In this document: piece by piece, positions 59,245-64,000 of the stretch | How positions within the stretch are numbered: position 1 is the stretch's first letter | Layout of the letters: the number at the start of each line of letters is the position of its first letter | Source of the DNA: Ophioderma brevispina | Taxonomy: Eukaryota > Echinodermata > Ophiuroidea > Amphilepidida > Ophiodermatidae | Reading direction: 5' to 3' | DNA length: 64,000 nt | Assembly: GCA_023653785.1 (NCBI GenBank) | Contig: JAMKCH010049355.1 | Coordinates: 1-64,000 of the forward strand | The notes under the pieces: generated by a model | The model's database searches: none | Told to the model about the DNA's origin: nothing | Seen by the model: only the letters and a program-made list of their open reading frames with translations | Program-made: the position numbers and the translations under genes

Positions 59245-59530
59245 ATTTGTCAACGATTTTACACTTGGTTTTGTCTTCCCCCTTTAGTGAGACTACAGAA
59301 TTGATTATGCAGTTGGTTATTTGGCCTACATCCTATTCGCTGATGCAGTGCATGTTTTACTGGTTCAAGCCTTGGTTTTGTGCACCTGTTCCGAATTATG
59401 ATATGCCAGAGGTATTGTGTTGTGATCAATGTGATCAGTGGGTCCTACCAAAGTTAGCGTGAGCCATTTGACCTGACAACGGTCTTGTTTTAATGTGCTC
59501 TATATCAGCGAATAGTCTATGGGGCCTGAA
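59245..59530 (+). pseudogene. PHD-finger-like retroelement fragment
   Basis: In the frame ending at 59462, residues include KPWFCAPVPNYD and VLCCDQCDQW, resembling the C..C-x-W core of PHD fingers carried by some non-LTR ORF1 proteins. The expected His and last Cys are missing (VLPKLA). DNA identity with 9505-9660 and 15445-15600 shows it is a dispersed repeat. Confidence 0.45.
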
Positions 59531-60532
59531 TGGCATGGGTGGTAGAGGCCTGTGCCCTCCTACTATATGCCCATCAGGTTTGACTTAAATAGCTTATCTA
59601 GAAAAAAAATAAACCAAATTTTGTGTAATGTTCTTTTTTTTTTTACATTTCCCCACCCAACAACAGACCCCGGCAACAGACACAGGGGAGCACCCCTGGG
59701 GCATGAGTGACATGGAGAGTAGGGGCTTGTGCCCACCTACAGTTTGCCTTGGTTTGACTGCTATAGTGCTGTAGAAAAAGAATGGCAAAATGTTGACCTT
59801 CATGGGCGCACACACATGCGCAGACATCCAGACAGACGTACCATTTCATAAGCCAGATTTTGCAATCAGTCCAAAATATAAATGGGAATAGTATGAGATC
59901 AAGAAAAGAAACATGTTTTGTACTAGTTCGTGCAATTCACTTGTTGTCTGTTGAGTGTTTTCCACTAATACTTGGCTTTATCCACCCACTACATAAATCT
60001 CATGAGGTGGTTTCCTTTGACAAATATACTCAAGTGGGATGAAAATTACACTTCATCAATTGTGAACCTTTATATAAATATTATGAGTTGCTTGTACAGA
60101 AAAGGCTTGACTTTAACTTTAGTTTTCCCCAAAAAGGATTTGTTAAAGGTGGGTGTCCAGATCATGGTCCATTCTTTCATATGATGTTTACTTTCTTACA
60201 TGGAATTGCATTGTAAAAACATCTGATTATAAATTTTGAGCAAAATTGGTCCTACCATTTGGATTCTGATACCAAGTTCTCAAATTTGATGGGATGTGGG
60301 CAGAGGGTGTACTGAGTCAATCCCACAATCCACCAGTTTTGGGGAAAATTCACCTCAATTAAGGTCATGTGATACCCACAAAAATTATATATTAAACACA
60401 TAAAATCCATGACGTCTATGCTCATTTTCACGCACAAGCATTAGTAATTATGGAATTTTTAGCATGAGTAGGAAATGTCCTGTGGTGCTTAAATTTTGGA
60501 CACTTTTCATACTAGTACTGCCATAAGATTTT
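59531..60532. other. Intergenic, no gene recognised
   Basis: T run near 59632-59643. No supported gene or element. Confidence 0.3.
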
Positions 60533-60951
60533 GTTCAGTACAGTATAGGAACATGCAATGCATTGTGGGCATTGATTCAAAACACCCTCTGGGATGGATG
60601 TGTCAAAGTTGTTGATTGGGCTTCGCTCACCTTAACCACCGCGGGCACTACCTGTCCTGAGCACTTTTTCGCACTCTAAGCACCTTTTATGGTTAATTGG
60701 CAGGTAATATGACATGTATCAGGGGGATATGTAAGAATGTGATATGGTTTTACACCAAGATATAGAAGCAACATTTTGATTGGTTACTCAGAGGGCTATC
60801 TCATGTTGTGTCTGTAATGAACCAATCAAGATAAACTTTCTATATCAGTGTGTAGGACCAGGGTCGTTCCCCAAAAACTTGTGCATAACCAGAGGGGTGT
60901 TTTGAATCATCCCATGATGCACAGCATGCTTGCTATACTGTACTGTACTAA
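60533..60951. mobile_element. TIR element with arms of about 60 bases
   Basis: The left arm (GTTCAGTACAGTATAG, CATTGTGGGCATTGATTCAA, AACACCCTCTGG) pairs with the right arm (CCAGAGGGGTGTTTTGAATC, ATCCCATGATGCA, CTATACTGTACTGTAC). A block at 60775-60805 is the reverse complement of one near 10135-10170. Confidence 0.65.
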
Positions 60952-61139
60952 AATAAACACATGTCAGTACTTAGGGATAAAAAGTGTTCAAAAGATTAAG
61001 ACCACAAGAAGTTTCAGAATATGCAAAAAAATTCTACGAAAAGTTACTAACGACTTTGTGGGCATAAAATCGGGTTAAAGTCCGGGTTTTTCTGTGGGTT
61101 AAAGGCAGGGAAATCGGAGATTTCCCGCGGGGGGGCCAC

Positions 61140-61470
61140 GGCCCTCCATTTTTCAAACAAATTGGTTTAGCAGATACATAATGCTTTCCAGTATTACAAT
61201 CACTGTGTGAGAACTAGCCCAAGCTAAAATCCAAACAGTCCGTCCAGACAGAAAATCCCAACTTGGTATAAAATTTCCGGATCCAGAATTTTTGTATACA
61301 CAGTATCCTGTGGCATGTATACTACCATAAATGTGTACTGCATGGAAACAAAAATCTGAACACATCTCAAACTTTGGAATTGGCATTTTAGGTTACTAAT
61401 CTTTAGTTCTAGTGACCATTTTTACATAAATATATGAAAATTGTATTTCAAAATCTCGCGTCGCCATTTA
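61140..61470 (+). repeat. Dispersed repeat, copy 2 of a pair
   Basis: Collinear with 49022-49365; see that entry for shared blocks. The neighbouring 61520-61570 also repeats 'attgactcaaaacacc' from the 60533 element. Confidence 0.6.
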
Positions 61471-61899
61471 AGATAGGATTTATGTGATCACATGACCTTT
61501 GAGGTGGTGAAATTCCAAAACTGGTGCATCTGTGGGATTGACTCAAAACACCATTGTGCATAACCCTACGTGTAAACTAACTCAGGCGGATATGATATAT
61601 ATGTCCTACATAACAGATCTTTTCATACCAGTTACACAGTGGTTTGGACAAATTGGTCCACTCGGGCATGACATAGTATGCACATAGATTTACCACCGAG
61701 TTTCGGGAACGGACCCCGGGGGGTTAAAGGGGGAGCCCAGCAAAGAAAGCTATTCAAAACTACTGAAATGACCCTATACCACATTCACTTCCTCTATTTA
61801 AAAACAATGTCAATATTTATAGAATGTAATCATTTCTGGTTTTGCTAATAGTAAACTAAATTTCATTGCTGGTGTCCCCTGTGACGTCTAAATGCAGGT

Positions 61900-63145
61900 G
61901 GGGTATTATAGCATGAGAGATATAGTCCAATAATTTTATGATTTGACCCCACACAAATTGGCAACAGAAACAATTTTGGTGTTAATATACTGTGAAATAG
62001 TCCAAAAATAATATATTAAAAGTCTACCAAAATCAACCTAGTGGAACATGTACATGTACGTTTGTACAGGGGTAAAAAATTAGAATTGTTCGAATTGATT
62101 TAAATGATGTACCAATTTATTGGTCTACTCCTAAGGTTTAAAAAAAGGTATAGTTGCCCTTATCTACGCGTGTATAGGTTTAGTACAATAGGTCATAAGG
62201 TTCAAGGTATCACATGGGGTAAACTTCATAGAATGGTCCGATTTTGATCGACTGGTCGTAAACTGTTAAAGTTGTCCAACTAGTAAATAAATGTAAATAG
62301 ATTCTTTGTTTGAACTTTCTATATAAGAATTACAGAGCTATGACTAGTGACCTCCCATAGACCCTGTAGCCCCAGTCACATTTTGCGTTGCAATTATGCA
62401 ACAAATATTATAGATGATGCAACAAGAATATTTTCGGGTTCTGTGCCATTAGACGAACAATTTGACACCATTTTTATAACGAACGGATCTATCTGAAAAT
62501 TTACCCCCCATTGTGACCCTGAACCTATTTTGACTCATAACTGTTGAACTACAACCTGCAAATATGGCAAACTATACCTACCTTTTTTTTAATCCTGGAA
62601 ATGTAACGAACACGTTGGCATACTTTTCGACGCGTTTTGATACTTTTCATATTTTGACCCCTGTATAAACCTTACCCCCCTTAAAAATATATGTTCCACT
62701 CCTTTTGATTTTAGTAGACTTTTGATGTTGTTTTTAAAGGTATTCTCAATACAATTCTTTTGGAATTGATTCTGTTGCAATTAGTGTTGGGTTAAGGCAG
62801 CATTCATTCTATTTGACTGGCCTAATAGATCTTTTGTGCCCCACATTGGTAACTAAGCATTTAAGACAATAAAAACTATTATTTTAGTCCAAATTGGAGC
62901 AACTTTAAAATTTGACCCCTGTATAACTGAAATGGACCCTTTTTATTGATTTTTGCTGTATCTAACCCATAACTCAAGACTTTGTAGATAGTACAAACTA
63001 TACCTTATGGAATCCTTATGGTTGGACCAATAACATGGTATATTTTCAACATGATTGGGTCAATTTAAAAATTTGACCTCTGTGTAATCTTTGTCAAGGC
63101 CCCTCCCTCCCTAAGACCATTTGCAGCACTTAAAGGCACTATCAG
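61900..63145. repeat. Relative of the giant foldback at 29905
   Basis: 'aaaatttgacccctgtataa', 'atggacccttttt', 'acaaactatacctt' and 'aaggcccctccct' at 62905-63110 match the right arm of the 29905 element in order. The left part (62050-62150, 'tgtacaggggt', 'aaaaaaggtatagt') resembles the opposite arm. Confidence 0.55.
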
Positions 63146-64000
63146 TGATTGGTTTATTAAATCATAAAATTGAAAAAAAAAATATCAAAAATCAGATTTT
63201 TGCCTGTCTGTAGCAAGTATAGCTATCCTAACATACCCCACAGGCTATAAAACCAAAAGGAAGCTCAATAAGGACAAAATTGAATATTTTAGTCATTACT
63301 GTCCGTATGGACACTGACTTCAACACGTAAGTGAATGGAGATTCTTATCTTTGAGTGTGTGCACTGCTGTTTTCTTCCTTTCTGTCAATTTTTGGTTGCC
63401 AAATTTTTTTTTTTTTTTTTTTTTAAAAAAAAACTTATGAGAATCCTAAAGACTTATTCTTCACTTTTAAAGGTACAGTCACATAGAAGAGAAGACAGCT
63501 CCCGACCCAACCTCTTCCCAACTACACAAGACCACATTTCTTTCAAAATCGGCTATAGACTTGTTCAAACTTACAAAATTAACAATTTTCAACATTCCAT
63601 GATTTTCCCGCCAGTAGGCAACAGCATCATAGAATCAAAAAGATCAAGCATGTTTAATCAGTGACGCCACTTGTTCAGTCCATGATCAGTCACAGACCTT
63701 AACACGACAGTAAAAGTTGTGACATGTTGCTGTCAAGATTGCAAGTCTGAGACTTATTTTCTGTGGTCACTGAGTGTAATCGCAGATTTAACACATTAGT
63801 TGGCTTGCATCTTCTCTCCCACTTGGAGCAGAGTCATTGCCGACCACTTTCCAATTGTACACAACCACTCATGATGCGCGCAAATTCATTGGCTACCACT
63901 TCCAAACCGCTCATGTGTTCATGCCGACCTTCCCGTTCAAAACCCGTTATTTTTTGGGGCCGCCAGCTCAGCTATAGTGGCGGACCACTTAGCATCCGTT
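63146..64000. other. Intergenic to window end
   Basis: Has a T21-A9 run at about 63404-63433 and fragments starting 'cttaaaggcacta' and 'ttaaaggtacagtc' that may be MITE ends. No gene is supported. Confidence 0.35.

Overview
This is metazoan (intron-bearing, repeat-saturated) genomic DNA, AT-rich overall, with long homopolymer runs and a dense population of short terminal-inverted-repeat elements (MITEs and foldbacks). There are no operons, Shine-Dalgarno sites or tightly packed reading frames. The repeat style suggests a marine invertebrate, possibly an echinoderm or hemichordate, but that is an inference and nothing here fixes the species.

Only one gene is convincing: a C2H2 zinc-finger transcription-factor gene on the minus strand. 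Its main coding exon runs from about 29017 down to 26904. An acceptor site and an in-frame upstream stop fix the start at 28995. Fingers 1 and 2 read cleanly; fingers 3 and 4 are intact only if small indels are allowed for, and the C-terminal tail is uncertain. A strong donor overlaps the last stop codon. A donor at 31585-31590 may end an upstream 5' UTR exon, in which case the intron holds a foldback element of nearly 1 kb.

Region by region: 0-9 kb is intergenic, with a minisatellite-like stretch, two foldbacks, several MITEs and a tetranucleotide array. 9.3-21.0 kb is a segment of about 5.9 kb present twice in direct tandem, the copies differing by very many 1-3 base indels; each carries the same nested MITEs and a decayed PHD-finger-like retroelement piece. 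21-25 kb holds a 1.1-kb TIR element, a GGGGGGTAGGACACGA-type element and a purine tract. 26.9-31.6 kb is the zinc-finger locus. 31.6-36 kb contains a 193-bp exact repeat pair, a foldback and a C23 run. 36-39 kb is a three-level nest of transposons. 40.4-41 kb is a non-LTR retrotransposon ORF2 remnant. 41-48.8 kb contains more MITEs, one interrupted by another with a visible target duplication, an inverted-repeat element with a G run, and a 1-kb AT-rich element with repeated CACATACAG motifs. 49-56 kb holds dispersed repeats, a hAT-like insertion with an empty-site paralogue nearby, two GCAGT-rich elements and a tRNA-like sequence. 56-64 kb is again MITEs, including a 123-bp exact duplication beside an A run, and a second PHD-like remnant.

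The genes do not form a pathway. The biology visible here is one regulatory gene in a landscape of small non-autonomous DNA transposons, several families of which share TTAA-type ends. Many indels look like uncorrected long-read consensus errors or uncollapsed haplotypes, so exact coordinates in 9-21 kb and in the zinc-finger tail should be treated with caution.
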